Origin: Sphagnum compactum
Lineage: Eukaryota; Bryophyta; Sphagnopsida; Sphagnales
DNA length: 64,000 bases
Direction of reading: 5' to 3'
Assembly (NCBI GenBank): GCA_965153455.1
Contig: OZ234497.1
Location: 18,841,872-18,905,871, forward strand
The notes below the pieces were generated by a model. That model saw nothing but the letters and a program-made list of their open reading frames with translations. It ran no database searches and was not told where the DNA came from. A program made the position numbers and the translations under genes. Positions 38,235 through 49,851 of this stretch are shown here, one piece after another (the stretch's first letter is position 1; the number at the start of each line of letters is the position of its first letter).

Positions 38235-38410
38235 CAACTTGTTGAACATGTTATGGAACCTTTTGAGGTTGATTGGCCTTCAAAGCCCTCTTCAACTTGT
38301 TGAACATGTTATGGAACCTTTTGAGGTTGATTGACCTTCAAAGCCCTCTTCAACTTGTTGAGCATGTTTTGGACTTTTTGAGGTTGACCAACCTTCAAGG
38401 CTGTCTTAAC
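38235..38410. repeat. 58-bp tandem repeat, three copies
   Basis: 'caacttgttgaacatg' recurs at about 38235, 38293 and 38351, each time followed by 'ttttgaggttga' and 'ccttcaa'. Diverged copies with the same order continue at about 38510-38570 and 38660-38715. Confidence 0.75.
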
Positions 38411-39293
38411 AATAAGGATGTGATGTGGGGGGGTTTGTTGTTTGAGGGTTTGGTGATACGCTTTCCTTCTCACAAATTTTTTTTCCTTTAATACACACTT
38501 TCTAGACCTTATTGATTATCTATAGAACCTATTGAGATTGACCTACCTTCAAATCTCTCTTTAACAAGAAGAAGAAGCAAAGGATGGGGTTTTTTTTGTT
38601 GTTTGTTGATTTGATGATGAACTTTCTTTGTGCGAAACTTTGTCTTCAGTACACACTTTTCACCTTGTTGAAATTAAAATTCAGAACTTATTGAGGTTTG
38701 GTTGGCTTTAAATAGTTCACAAACAACAATGAGTGAAAGAGGTGTTTGGATTCTTGTTTGATGGTTTGCACAAAACTTGTTTGGAGGTTCTTCCATTGCG
38801 CACGCACACAAGTACACCCCCTCATCCATATGTTATTTGTTTCCTAGTTTGTAATTTTCAATAACTTGTTCCGACATTGGATCTTGGATTGAAAATCTTG
38901 TTCATCTTATAGGTAGCTCATTTGTCGTGTTTTTTTTACTTAAGTTCATTTGCATCATAAGTAGTGGGAAATCTCTAACATGAACTAATGTATTATACGT
39001 GGAATGTCATTCCATTTGTTAAGTATTGGTAAACTTGTTCAACTTGGTGTCAATACACTTTGAACTTTGAAGATCATTGTCCAAGGCTTGTTCTGCCGTA
39101 GAAATTCAACATGTGAGGCATTTGATTTTGTTGATAAGTTTCTATGAATATGCAAAAGTGGTAATTGAATTAATCAGCATTTTAACATACATTGATTGAC
39201 CAAAATAAACTTAGAGGAAATTATGGATCTATGGCCTTTTATTAATTATTTTAATTTAAGTTTATAGTCAAATTTTCATGTTTTGATCTTATA
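38411..39293. other. No recognised gene
   Basis: AT-rich DNA with diverged copies of the 58-bp repeat in its first 300 bases. Nothing else is recognised. If the candidate first exon at 37963 is real, this is intron. Confidence 0.45.
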
Positions 39294-39948
39294 TCTTATA
39301 TATAAAGTCACTTGTTGCGTCCGTGTGTGCGTCCGTGCGTCGAGGTCCTGACAGTGGAGGTCTTGTCCGTCCGCCGAGGTCCTGAAACCCAGATCCCAAC
39401 TGTCCGTCCGTCTGGTCGAGGTCGTGAAACCCGGCAGTTCTGTGCACGAAAACCCGGCACGTTCCGTCCAATGAGCTCAGAGTTCTGGATAGGTGGTTAT
39501 GAGGATGAGATATCATGTATTTGTAGTTCCGTCCAATTAGGAGGAATGATTTGTGGATGAAATATTAAAGATTTTGTAGTTTTGTCCACTTAGAGTTTTG
39601 GATGGATTGATTATGTGGATGAAATATATTTATGTATTCGTAAGTTCCGTCTAATGATAAGTTTTGCATGGTGATTTATTTGGATGAAATATCATGTATT
39701 TGTAATTCCGTCGAATTACGAGTTCTGGATGGATGATTATGCAGGTGAAAATATTACGTATTTAGAGTTCCATCTAATTAGGAGTTCTGGATGGATTGAT
39801 GATGTGGATGAAATATTATGTATTTATATAATGCTATCCAATTAGGAGTTCTGGATGGATGATTATGTGGATGAAACTGGGTCTCCTTTGGACTCCCAGT
39901 TTTTTCCCAGTGCCATGTCGTGCCTTGCAGGCGCGGGTTACCACTAGT
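39294..39948 (+). mobile_element. Non-autonomous Helitron-like element 1
   Basis: The 5' end, preceded by A, reads TCTTATATATAAAGTCAC. The 3' end is CTAG at 39945-39948 followed by T. A hairpin CGTGCC-TTGCA-GGCGCG lies at 39920-39936, ending 8 bases before CTAG. A 5' TC, a 3' CTRR with an upstream hairpin, and insertion between A and T are the textbook Helitron ends. Inside there is a GC-rich block of CCGTCCGTC/GAGGTCCTG words (39309-39470), then about seven degenerate copies of a ~62-bp unit ('gttctggatgga', 'gatgaaatatta', 'tccgtccaatta'). No Rep/helicase frame is present. Confidence 0.7.
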
Positions 39949-40488
39949 ATAAATAAAGTCACTTGTTGCGTCCGTGCGTCCGTGCGTCGAGGTCCTGACA
40001 GTGGAGGTCTTGTCCATCCGTCGAGATCCTGAAACCCAGATCGGGACCCGCCTGTCCGTCCGTCTGGTCGAGGTCCTGAAACCCAGATCCCAAATTGTAA
40101 AAGTAAAACCCAAAAACCTGCCTGGCTCCTCTTTTCCGGGTTTTCGTGAAACCCGGCAGTTCTGTGCACGAAAACCCGGCAGTTCTGTGATTATGTGGAT
40201 GAAATATTATACGTTTCTAGTTCCGTCCAATGAGCTCAGAGTTCTGGATGGGTGGTTATGGGGATGAGATATCATGTATTTGTAGTTCCGTCCAATTAGG
40301 AGGAATGATTTGTGGATGAAATATTAAAGATTTTGTAGTTTTGTCCACTTAGAGTTTTCGATGGATTGATTATGTGGATGAAATATCATGTATTTGTAAT
40401 GTGAGTATGGGGTTCTTTGGGGTCTCCTTTGGACTCCCAATTTTTTCCCAGTTCCGTGTCGTGCCTTGCAGGCACGGGAGCCCACTAG
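39949..40488 (+). mobile_element. Non-autonomous Helitron-like element 2, head to tail with element 1
   Basis: It begins directly after the CTAG of element 1 with TATAAATAAAGTCACTTGTT, homologous to the first copy but without the initial TC. It ends with CTAG at 40485-40488 before T, preceded by a perfect hairpin CGTGCC-TTGCA-GGCACG at 40460-40476. It repeats the same GC-rich block and has fewer internal ~62-bp units. Head-to-tail arrays are a known feature of Helitrons. Confidence 0.7.
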
Positions 40489-41531
40489 TTAAGAGAGTAA
40501 GATGCCAACATAAGCCACATGTGGGCTGGGTGTATTTGCCACTTTTAAATCATGGCATAGCAAAATGATTATCCTTCATGTTTCCAAACATTGAAAAATG
40601 AATCATTATTAACAATAATGTTTTTCCAAATGTTAATGCCATTGTAGTGGAAGGAGACGTGGACACAAACAACCCTTATGAATGGGAATAAACTTATTTT
40701 TGCTTAGAAAAATAATCACCTTTCAAAATGGGAAATATTGCTCAAAATCCTTTATTAGCCTATGGTTCAAGGTCTAGCATTCTATTAGGATATGATTAAC
40801 TTGGTGAAATAGGACAAAATAATGAGAATTGCAATTAGATTATTTACATCTTCTATTGTTCATCATTCCATGTTTTGTTCTTTTTGGTTTGTCCACATGG
40901 TTATGTTCACCTTTCTTCATAGTTTCCTTCTCTCCCCACATGTTATATTTTTGGTAGACAACTACTTGAATTACTTTGTCTATGTGAAACCAATACCTTT
41001 GCACAAGCATCCACCCATATAAGAATTGGTGAAAATATATATACACATAAAATAATTCAATATATATCCAATACATAAATGGTTTTGGTTGTTATTAACA
41101 TCGTGTTGAAAACAATTGAATGTATGAACTTCTTCCTTGAGTCATTTGGTTCTTAATTTTAATTTTCCATCTTTCATTATTAATTTCAATTTTTAAAAGT
41201 TTTTAGTGATATCTTTTTCTTTCCTTGTGTTTGGATTCAAGTTGAACTCAATTTGTTAATCTTTTTTAATAATATTAAATTTCTTGAATGAAAGTGTTTC
41301 ATTTGGAAAACCCAAAGGTAATTCTTTTGGACCTTATATGACTTCAAATTTCTTAGGATGTTTGCAAGATTTATTTCTTTCAAAATTTCTTCTTATGATG
41401 CTTTTAATTATGCCGATGAGTTTTTATGAACATGAAAATGTATCATATGTATAAAATAGGGTTGAAAGCTATGAAAGAGAAGTTGACATGTTTTACAAAT
41501 TGTGTTGTATTAATCATCTTATCAATTGCAG
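40489..41531. other. AT-rich DNA upstream of the hydrolase-NLR exon
   Basis: No coding exon can be recognised. It is either intron (if the exon at 37963 is real) or the promoter and 5' region of the hydrolase-NLR gene. It ends with the acceptor AATTGCAG at 41531. Confidence 0.45.
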
Positions 41532-44500
41532 ATAAATCCGATTCATATTGTGTATCCAAATCCCATTTTACCACACCCGAAATTGGTCATCATATTTTTT
41601 CATGGCATTGTTTTTAAAAAGGACATTGTTGAGGCATGGAAAGAAACATGGACATCAATTACCCACATCAATGGAGAGGAACGTCCTACATTTTGGATAA
41701 AAGAGTGGTTGGTTGAAGACATGGGAGAAAATATCCAAATCCTTTCTCTTTCATATGATGCCGATATTTATGGGGTCAATGATGATGTAACAAATATTGG
41801 GAAGAACCTTGTACAAAGTTTGGTGGTGAATCAAAGGTGAAACAATGTCCTTCCCAACTCTAATATTTGAAAGTTTTGTGTGTTTAAACATGTGTTTAAC
41901 ATAACCTTCCATACTTCAATGGATTTCAAATTTCATAATATTATTCATTATTAATGTATTTATAATAGTTATCAAGGTTACAAAAATATCTTTTAATTGG
42001 GATAATAGTTTAATAGAAAATATTGATAACACATATTTCATTTTAAACCTTTTATGAGATTTGAATATCCTTACATTATGCCACAAATGGAGTTTAAATA
42101 CAAAAATGACATTGAAACATAATCTAATTATAAATATTGTTTGCATCTACAGTTATGAAAACCTTTGGTGTGCTCCAATTGTATTGGTTGGTCATAGCTT
42201 TGGTGGCTTGGTCATCAAAAGTTTAGTGGTGGAGATCAAAAGACGCATGAATCAAAAAACATCAAATGATATGGATGTAGCCATGAATGCAAGATCCAAG
42301 GACTTTTATGATAACCTTACTGGGGTAATTTTTTATGGTACTCCACATGAAGGTGGGACAAAAACATTTTCAACATATTTTGTACGAAAATGCCAGGAAA
42401 CAGGTGACAAGACCCACTCAATAACACAACAAAGCTTACTTCAAAATGTTCAAGTTTTAGATTCAAAAATGGAACAACTTTCTGTGGAATTTGATCGAGC
42501 CAAAGAAAATCTTAACATTTATGCTTTTGTTGAAGGACAACCCATCAACGAAGATGAAGTAACTTTTCAATACAATGACCTTCAATAAATATGCAAATTG
42601 ATATTTTTGTAGAAATTCAATTTTTTTGCAATTTTATCTTTTATATCTTTACACAACCCTTGTGTAAAAATGTGAGGAATTGAATGTGATCAAATAAATG
42701 TGCTTGAAATGGGTGTGTATGTCCTTATGTTTTAAGCTTTTCATAGCATTTTTTTGAATTGAAAAAAAAATTATGTTGATTTTTTTTTAAAATAAATGAA
42801 AATATGTTTAACTTGTATTTGATTTTTCAAATCTCATTAAACCATGTGCAGGAAATTCTTGTTCCATATGCATCAGCCCAACGATTATCTCGTAACAATT
42901 GTTACAAAATTGAAGACGCAAACCATTTGACTATTTGCAAGCCACCTACAAGGGACCACATAAGTTATTCAAAATTGGTGGATTGTTTAAAGATTTGTTT
43001 AAAGGTGAGACATCAACTTCAATGCAAAAGTTTTAGTCAGTCATTATATGAAGAATAAACTAAAAGGAATTTTTAGGTTGTCATAATGCACATGACACTT
43101 TGATTTTGCATCAAGTGTCATATCCACATGAAATCCTAACACACCTATCAAGTCAAATGCCCAATGTTTTTTCAAGAAAAGGTAATATGCCCATCCCCAA
43201 AAATTATGATTGAAATGATAATTGATACCAAATGAATCAAATGATTGAAAAATTACGTAAACAATCGAAATTAATTAGTCATTTTGCTTTGGGATTAAAA
43301 AATCTCAATCATAAAATCAATGGTGGAATCAACCTTGTTGTTGATTAAACAATCAAACTTGGTTGATGAAAAAAAAAACTTAAAAGAAATTGGTTGCCAT
43401 CTCTTTAGCAACCGAAAATCATTAAGGCAACCAAAAAATAGTTAATAGCAATCGAGAAAAAAGGTATTTTATTTGACATGTTCAATCATCAATGAATTGA
43501 TCTACAACATTAATTTTGCGACCAAAATCTTATGATCGTTCATTTTTTTATCTCTAATTAGGTGATTGAAACTTTTATTTATTTATTTATTGAATTTCAA
43601 TTGCCCAACAACAAAATTCTTTTTTTGGAGGGTCATTCAACTGAACTTTTAATCACCAAATGATTAAATGTTGTTTCTTTAAATTATCATACTAATTTGC
43701 AATCATCCAATCAATGGCAAGGTTGATCCTCACCATTGATTTGGCAATTAAAATTATTTTGGTCACCTAGAAAAAGTAAATAACCACATAACCAAAAAAA
43801 ATCAATTGCTTCAATTTTTTTCATTTTTCGATCATTTCAATATTTCCCATTTTTTGTCATTGTTTCATTTGTCATAGGTTAATTTTTTTTACATTAAACC
43901 CTTGTTCTTGACAACTTTATTAAGGTTTTGATTCAAGTTAACCTTAAGTTGACGTAAGTTGACCCTATTTTGATGTAAAGTTAGGTTGTGTCAATGTTCA
44001 ACATGACATGTCATGTTGTGAGGGACTTAATATTGCCATGACAACCCTAGGAAGTTATATTCATAACACTTTTGTAAGATCTAACATTAAACATATAGGT
44101 GACAAAAATTTAATCTAATTTTTTTTGTTAATTCATATCATTGATTTGTGTTTAGTTCAAATATAAAATTGATAAGATTTTAAATTGTCATCAAGACATA
44201 TGATGTAATAGCATGGGACTTTTATAATTTATATATTTTTAATAATTTTTTTTCTTTAATGTGTTTAGAATGATTATTATATGGCATATATTTCTTTCAA
44301 TCAAAATATTGATATAAGATTTGCATGATCACAACAGAATCCACGACAACTTCCATCACTACCATCATGGCAAGTGAGCTTAAAAGAAAAAGCAAAGGAT
44401 ACTCATAAATTGTTACAAAAGGTATCTATCATTGGTTTGGTTGGAATGGGGGGTATTGGAAAAACAACTTTGAGCAAAAAGATATACCATTTGTTCCATG

Positions 44501-47014
44501 AGCAATATGATAAATCTAGTTTCTTGGAGGACGTGAAATCAAAAAATATTGAAGATTTGAAAAAACAACTTTTACAAGATTTGTGTGGTCGAAAAAAATA
44601 TTGCGAGGAAGTTATAAATGGTGATGATCTTAAGCATATTGAGGAGACCATGATTTCTAAAAAAGTGTTAGTGGTCATTGATGATGTTGATGAAAAGCTT
44701 ATCAATGATTTATCAAAAGTTCTTGCTTTTCAAGGAAAAAATAGAAAAAGCAATATAATTATGACTTGTCGAAATTGGGGAACCTTGGAGGATCATTTAG
44801 ATCCAAATGGAAAATTTGAAGTGCCATATCTTAACAAGAAACAAGCAACAGAACTTTTTCTATCACATGCATTTCAAAATACAAAACAAGTGGAAAAAAG
44901 CTTTGAAAAGATTGTTGAGGAGATTGTGGAAGCATGTGCTGGTCTTCCTTTAAGCCTTGAAGTCATGGGTGGTTTTTTGCACAAGAAAAGAAATCGAGAT
45001 ATGCAAACAAGATTGAAAATTTGGAGAGGAGCCTTGAAAAAGTTACAAGCAGGGAACAATTTGGATGGGGGTATAGAAGACATACTTTGGAAAAACTTGA
45101 AGATTTCTTACAAAGATTTGGACCAACCAGAAAAGGATATGTTTTTGGATATTGCTTGTTATTTTGGTGGTTTGAAAGAAATTATAGCCCTTCGAATATG
45201 GGATTCTGACTCTTCAACACTTGAATTACAAAACTTAAAAGATAGATCTCTTGTGAAAGTCAAGGAAGATGGAAATTTATTTATCCATGACCAATTACAA
45301 GATATGGGTCGAAAATTTGCAATACAAGAGGAAAAAAATCGAATATGGGATCTCGAAACAAATTTTAAATATTTTCATGAACAAGAGGTTATCATCACTT
45401 TGTCAAATTATTATCTTTTTTAAAATCTATAATTCAAAATTAGTATATTAAAAAACGCATCAAAATTATTGCATAATTTAAAAGTTATATGTGTTAACTC
45501 ATATGTTGTAATTTTTCATGTGATAGGTGGCCTCAAGACTACAAGGTTTATCATGGGAAGGAAATGAAAATTTGGTTTTAGGGATTTTCAAAAATGTACC
45601 CCTCCCCAAATTAAGGTTGTTGGACATGGCTCAAGTTTCATCAAACATCGTGGAAGATTTCTTACATGACCGACATGTATGTGAATTGCGATGGATACAC
45701 TGGCAAGAAGCCAAAATGAAAGAAATACCATTCAATTTTGGTCATTGTCCCAACTTGCATGTGCTCGATTTATCAAAATGCATCAACCTAAAAATACTAC
45801 CTACATCTATTGAAACATTGACTACTCTTCAACACTTCAATTTATCCATGTGTTCAAAGTTACAAGCGTTACCTACATCTATTAACAAGTTAATTGCACT
45901 TCAAGAGTTGGATTTGTCAAATTGTTCACAATTGAAAGAGTTACCTACATCTATTAACAAATTGACTAGCCTTCAAAATTTGGATTTGTCGTGGTGCTCA
46001 CAATTGAAGGAGTTACCTACATCTATTGACAAATTGACTGCCCTTCAATTGTTGAATTTGTCACAATGTTCAGAGTTGAAGGAGTTACCTACATCTATTG
46101 ACAAATTGACTGCCCTTCAATTGTTGAATTTGTCACAATGTTCGGAGTTGAAGGAGTTACCTACATCTATTGACAAATTGATTGGCCTTCAAAATTTGTA
46201 TTTGTTAGGGTGCTTGCAGTTGACGGAGTTACCTACATCTATTGACAAATTGACTAGCCTTCAAAATTTGTATTTGTCAGGGTGCTCGCAGTTGGAGGAG
46301 TTACCTACATCTATTGACAAATTGACTAGCCTTCAACATTTGGATATGTCATGGTGCTCGCAGTTGAAAGAGTTACCTACATCTATTGACAAATTGACTG
46401 GCCTTCAAAATTTGTATTTGTCAGGGTGCTCGCAGTTGAAGGAGTTACCTACATCTATTGACAAATTGACTGGCCTTCAACATTTGGATTTGTCATGGTG
46501 CTCGCAGTTGAAGGAGTTACCTACATCTATTAACAAATTGACTGCCCTTCAATTGTTGAATTTGTCACAATGTTCGAAGTTGAAGGAGTTACCTACATCT
46601 ATTGACAAATTGACTGGCCTTCAAAATTTGTATTTGTTAGGGTGCTTGCAGTTGACAGAGTTACCTACATCTATTGACAAATTGACTAGCCTTCAAAATT
46701 TGTATTTGTCAGGGTGCTCGCAGTTGAAGGAGTTACCTACATCTATTGACAAATTGACTGGCCTTCAAAATTTGTATTTGTCAGGGTGCTCGCAGTTGAA
46801 GGAGTTACCTACATCTATTGACAAATTGACTGGCCTTCAAAATTTGTATTTGTCAGGGTGCTCGCAGTTGAAGGAGTTACCTACATCTATTGACAAATTG
46901 ACTGGCCTTCAAAATTTGTATTTCTCAGGGTGCTTGAAGTTGAAGGAGTTACCTACATCTATTGACAAATTGATTAGCTTTCAACATTTGTATTTGTCAG
47001 GGTGCTCTAGTTGA
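41532..47014 (+). CDS. Alpha/beta-hydrolase-NB-ARC-LRR immune receptor (HNL type), 5' exon uncertain
   Basis: Exons 41532-41836, 42153-42558, 42852-43004, 44338-45387 and 45527-47014 join in frame (phases 2, 0, 0, 0) into 1133 residues; an ATG exon is missing upstream. Residues 1-288 are a SERAC1-like hydrolase: FFHG 22-25, GHSFGG 115-120 (Ser117), His262 in EDANHLT. Residues 289-638 are the NB-ARC: P-loop GMGGIGKTT at about 324, kinase-2 VLVVIDDVD with a final Asp, SNIIMTCR, GLPLSLEVMGG, FLDIACYF, and an MHD-like IHDQLQDMG. The kinase-2 Asp and FLDIACYF resemble TIR-type NLRs. From about residue 725 come 24-residue LRRs (LPTSIDKLTxLQxLxLSxC). Known HNL proteins are intracellular immune receptors of non-seed plants; ligand and hydrolase substrate are unknown. 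The frame ends at a frameshift inside the repeat array, leaving about 17 LRRs. Whether this truncated form is functional is uncertain. Confidence 0.82.
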
Positions 47015-48670
47015 AGGAGTTACCTACATCTATTGACAAATTGACTGGCCTTCAAAATTTGTATTTGTCAGGGTGCTCGTAGTTGAAGGAGTTACCTACA
47101 TCTATTGACAAATTGATTGGCCTTCAAAATTTGTATTTGTCAGGGTGCTCGCAGTTGAAGGAGTTACCTACATCTATTGACAAATTGATTGCCCTTCAAA
47201 ATTTGTATTTGTCAGGGTGCTCGCAGTTGGTGGAGGTACCTACATCTATTGACAAATTGACTGGCCTTCAACATTTGGATTTGTCATGGTGCTCGCAGTT
47301 GAAGGAGTTATCTACATCTATTGACAAATTGACTGGCCTTCAAAATTTGTATTTGTCAGGGTGCTTGAAGTTGAAAGAGTTACCTACATCTATTGACAAA
47401 TTAACTGGCCTTCAAAATTTGTATTTGTCAGGGTGCTCGCAGTTGAAGGAGTTACCTACATCTATTGACAAATTGACTGGCCTTCAAAATTTGTATTTGT
47501 CAGGGTGCTCGTAGTTGAAGGAGTTACCTACATCTATTGACAAATTAACTGGCCTTCAATCGTTGAATTTGTCAAAATGCTTGCACTTGAAGGAGTTACC
47601 TACATCTATTGACAAATTGACTAGCCTTCAACATTTGGATTTGTCATGGTGCTCGTAGTTGAAGGAGTTACCTACATCTATTGACAAATTGACTGGCCTT
47701 CAACATTTGGATCTGTCATGGTGCTCGCAGTTGAAGGAGGTACCTACATCTATTGACAAATTGACTAGCCTTCAACATTTGGATTTATCATGGTGCTCGT
47801 AGTTGAAGGAGTTACCTACATCTATTGACAAATTGACTAGCCTTCAACATTTGGATTTGTCATGGTGCTCGCAGTTGAAGGAATTACCTACATCTATTGA
47901 CAAATTAACTACCCTTCAATTGTTGAATTTTTCAAAATGTTCGCAGTTGAAGGAGTTACCTACATCTATTGACAAATTAACTAGCCTTCAAAATTTGGAT
48001 TTGTCAGGGTGCTCGCAGTTAAAGGAGTTACCTACATCTATTGACAAATTGACTAGCCTTCAAAATTTGTATTTGGCAGGGTGCTTGTAGTTGAAGGAGT
48101 TACCTACATCTATTAACAAATTGACTGCCCTTCAATCGTTGAATTTGTCACAATGTTCGGAGTTGAAGGAGTTACCTACATCTATATGACAAATTGACTG
48201 GCCTTCAAAATTTGTATTTGTCAGGGTGCTCGCAGTTGAAGGAGTTACCTACATCTATTGACAAATTAACTGCCCTTCAATTGTTGAATTTGTCACAATG
48301 TTCGGAGTTGAAGGAGTTACCTACATCTATTGACAAATTGACTAGCTTTCAAAATTTGTATTTGTCAGGGTGCTTGCAGTTGAAGGAGTTACCTACATCT
48401 ATTGACAAATTGATTGCCCTTCAATTGTTGAATTTGTCAAAATGGTCGCAATTGAAGGAGTTACCTACATCTATTGACAAATTGACTGCCCTTCAATTGT
48501 TGAATTTGTCACAATGTTCAGAGTTGAAGGAGTTACCTACATCTATTGACAAATTGACTGCCCTTCAATCGTTGAATTTGTCAGAATGCTTGCAATTGAA
48601 GGAGTTACTTACATATATTGACAAATTGAGTACCCTTCAATTGGTGAATTTGTCACAATGTTCGGATGTT
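45797..48670 (+). repeat. 72-bp coding tandem repeat, about 40 units (LRR satellite)
   Basis: Each 72-bp unit encodes one 24-residue LRR beginning LPTSIDKL. Units are almost identical around 'gagttacctacatctattg' and vary mainly at the bases for the exposed residues (NLYLSGC, HLDLSWC, LLNLSQC types). Stops in different units are spaced by 432, 144, 144 and 288 bp, all multiples of 72. The near identity means recent expansion by unequal exchange or replication slippage. Early units (45797-45960) are more diverged, as expected for the edge of an expanding array. Confidence 0.93.
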
Positions 48671-48739
48671 GAGAAGACACATTTTAATCCCAACTTTGTG
48701 AATGCTTCAAGCCAAACTAGAAAGACAATAGACAGATGA
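47015..48739 (+). pseudogene. Frame-broken LRR tail of the hydrolase-NLR gene
   Basis: A 1-base deletion at about 47007 (CTCTAG where other units have CTCGCAG) moves the frame to -1. In that frame TAG codons occur at 47080, 47512, 47656, 47800 and 48088, all at the Gln codon of the unit (TCGCAG or TTGCAG to TCGTAG or TTGTAG). A 1-base insertion at about 48184 (TCTATATGAC) restores the original frame, which stays open through seven more repeats and a unique C-terminal tail (HFNPNFVNASSQ) to a stop at 48737-48739. The tail is therefore an intact 3' end cut off from its gene. Alternative splicing over the broken units is conceivable but not shown. Confidence 0.85.
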
Positions 48740-49083
48740 TTTTCAGCCAGTCTTCAAATGGAGAGCAACAATTGTTGAAGAACTTGTGATGATTCTTTGA
48801 TAAATAGTCTCGTGTGAGTGTACATCTTAATCCTCTACATCTGTTTTGTGCACCTCACAAAGAAGTCACAAACTGATGGAGGAATGAAAAATGACAACTA
48901 ACTTACATCTGCCGCTTGTAAAAGTGCTAGCAGCTAAGTCGACAACAATTTGTGACTTTATAGTTGGTGATTTTGTAAAGAGCAGAACTCGTGCACAATA
49001 TGAAGATTATGCAGAAATTCTCAAAAATTCTCAACCTGTTCCGAGGTCCAAAATGCCAATATATATTATGATAATGTTCAAGA
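48740..49083. other. 3' flank of the hydrolase-NLR gene
   Basis: No coding feature was recognised. The stretch separates the LRR tail from a minus-strand coding remnant, so the two genes are convergent. Confidence 0.5.
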
Positions 49084-49851
49084 TTAGCGGCAAACTTGAA
49101 GTACCTCTCCCAAGGCAGTGCGCCACTCCTCGTAAGATTGGCAAGTCGCTGTCCAATCGCTATTCCTCACCGCACTGCCTGCTTCCTCGTTGAATTCCTC
49201 AAATCGTGTTTTCAGGTCGCTTAGACATTCAGGTATAGCAGCCAAGTGTGTTTCTAGCACTTCAGATTCACAGGAGCGTGTCCGGAACACAAGATGCCCC
49301 TGCGTCACCAATTTTCATGATTGTCTTGTATGTACACAGAGCTCTGATGTTCTGTAGTTCAGCACACTGGGAAACAATGTTCCGAATTTCAGGCATAGAA
49401 TTCTGCAAAAAAATGGATAATTTAACTGGTACTTGGACTTACCCATTGCCAATCAAGGTTGAAATAGGTCTTCAGATTGGTAGCGATCGGCGTGATCTGG
49501 GCCTGGTGGGTCGACCCCAAGCAATCCAGCTGCGTGACGGTTAGCGCGTCTTTTGTGCAATGGTTGTAAACCCTCTTCCTTCTCAAAGCAGGATAGCAGC
49601 AAATCCTGATCTCCAATACTGCAGCAACCATGTGCCTTAAGGATTTCCAAGAAGCGCTTGGGATCAAGTAGCCTGAGCTCCTCTAGCTTCTCCACTTCCG
49701 AATTGTTCCAGAGATATGCAACGTCTTCTCCATGGAGCGGCGGTGTCCACCATCCATCAGCTGATGGAAATGAGTCGACATAGACTAGGGCGCTTTTCCC
49801 CTTGCCTGGGACTTTGTAGGATGTAGAAAGCTGGGTGGGTGCAGAGTCCAT
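49084..49851 (-). pseudogene. Unidentified protein-coding remnant, probably broken
   Basis: Read on the minus strand, an ATG at 49851 opens about 95 codons of gene-like sequence (MDSAPTQLSTSYKV..., with LDPKRFLEILKAHGCCSIGD). This runs out of frame near 49560, where a -1/+1 shifted frame continues (KDALTVTQLDCLGSTH...FNLDWQW). A canonical donor TGG|GTAAGT at 49442 and acceptor TTTTTTTGCAG at 49403 would define a 40-bp intron. The frame then resumes (NSMPEIRNIV) and, after another shift, ends in helical sequence (LSDLKTRFEEFNEEAG, EEWRTALGEV). I do not recognise the family. The two frame changes suggest a pseudogene; sequencing errors would also explain them. The 40-bp intron is unusually short for a plant. 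Confidence 0.45.

Noticed and set aside
39289-40169. Minus-strand frames of 75 to 111 codons with RTDRR-type repeats
   Set aside because: They come from the GC-rich CCGTCCGTC block inside the Helitron-like elements and recur because that block is duplicated. No domain is present.
47080-48090. Rescue of the TAG stops by U-to-C RNA editing
   Set aside because: U-to-C editing occurs in organelles of hornworts, ferns and lycophytes. This is a nuclear-type gene with spliceosomal introns, and the frame in which the TAGs occur is reached only after a frameshift.
45797-48670. CRISPR-like array of direct repeats
   Set aside because: The period is 72 bp with no separate spacers, the units are translated as LRRs, and the host is a plant.
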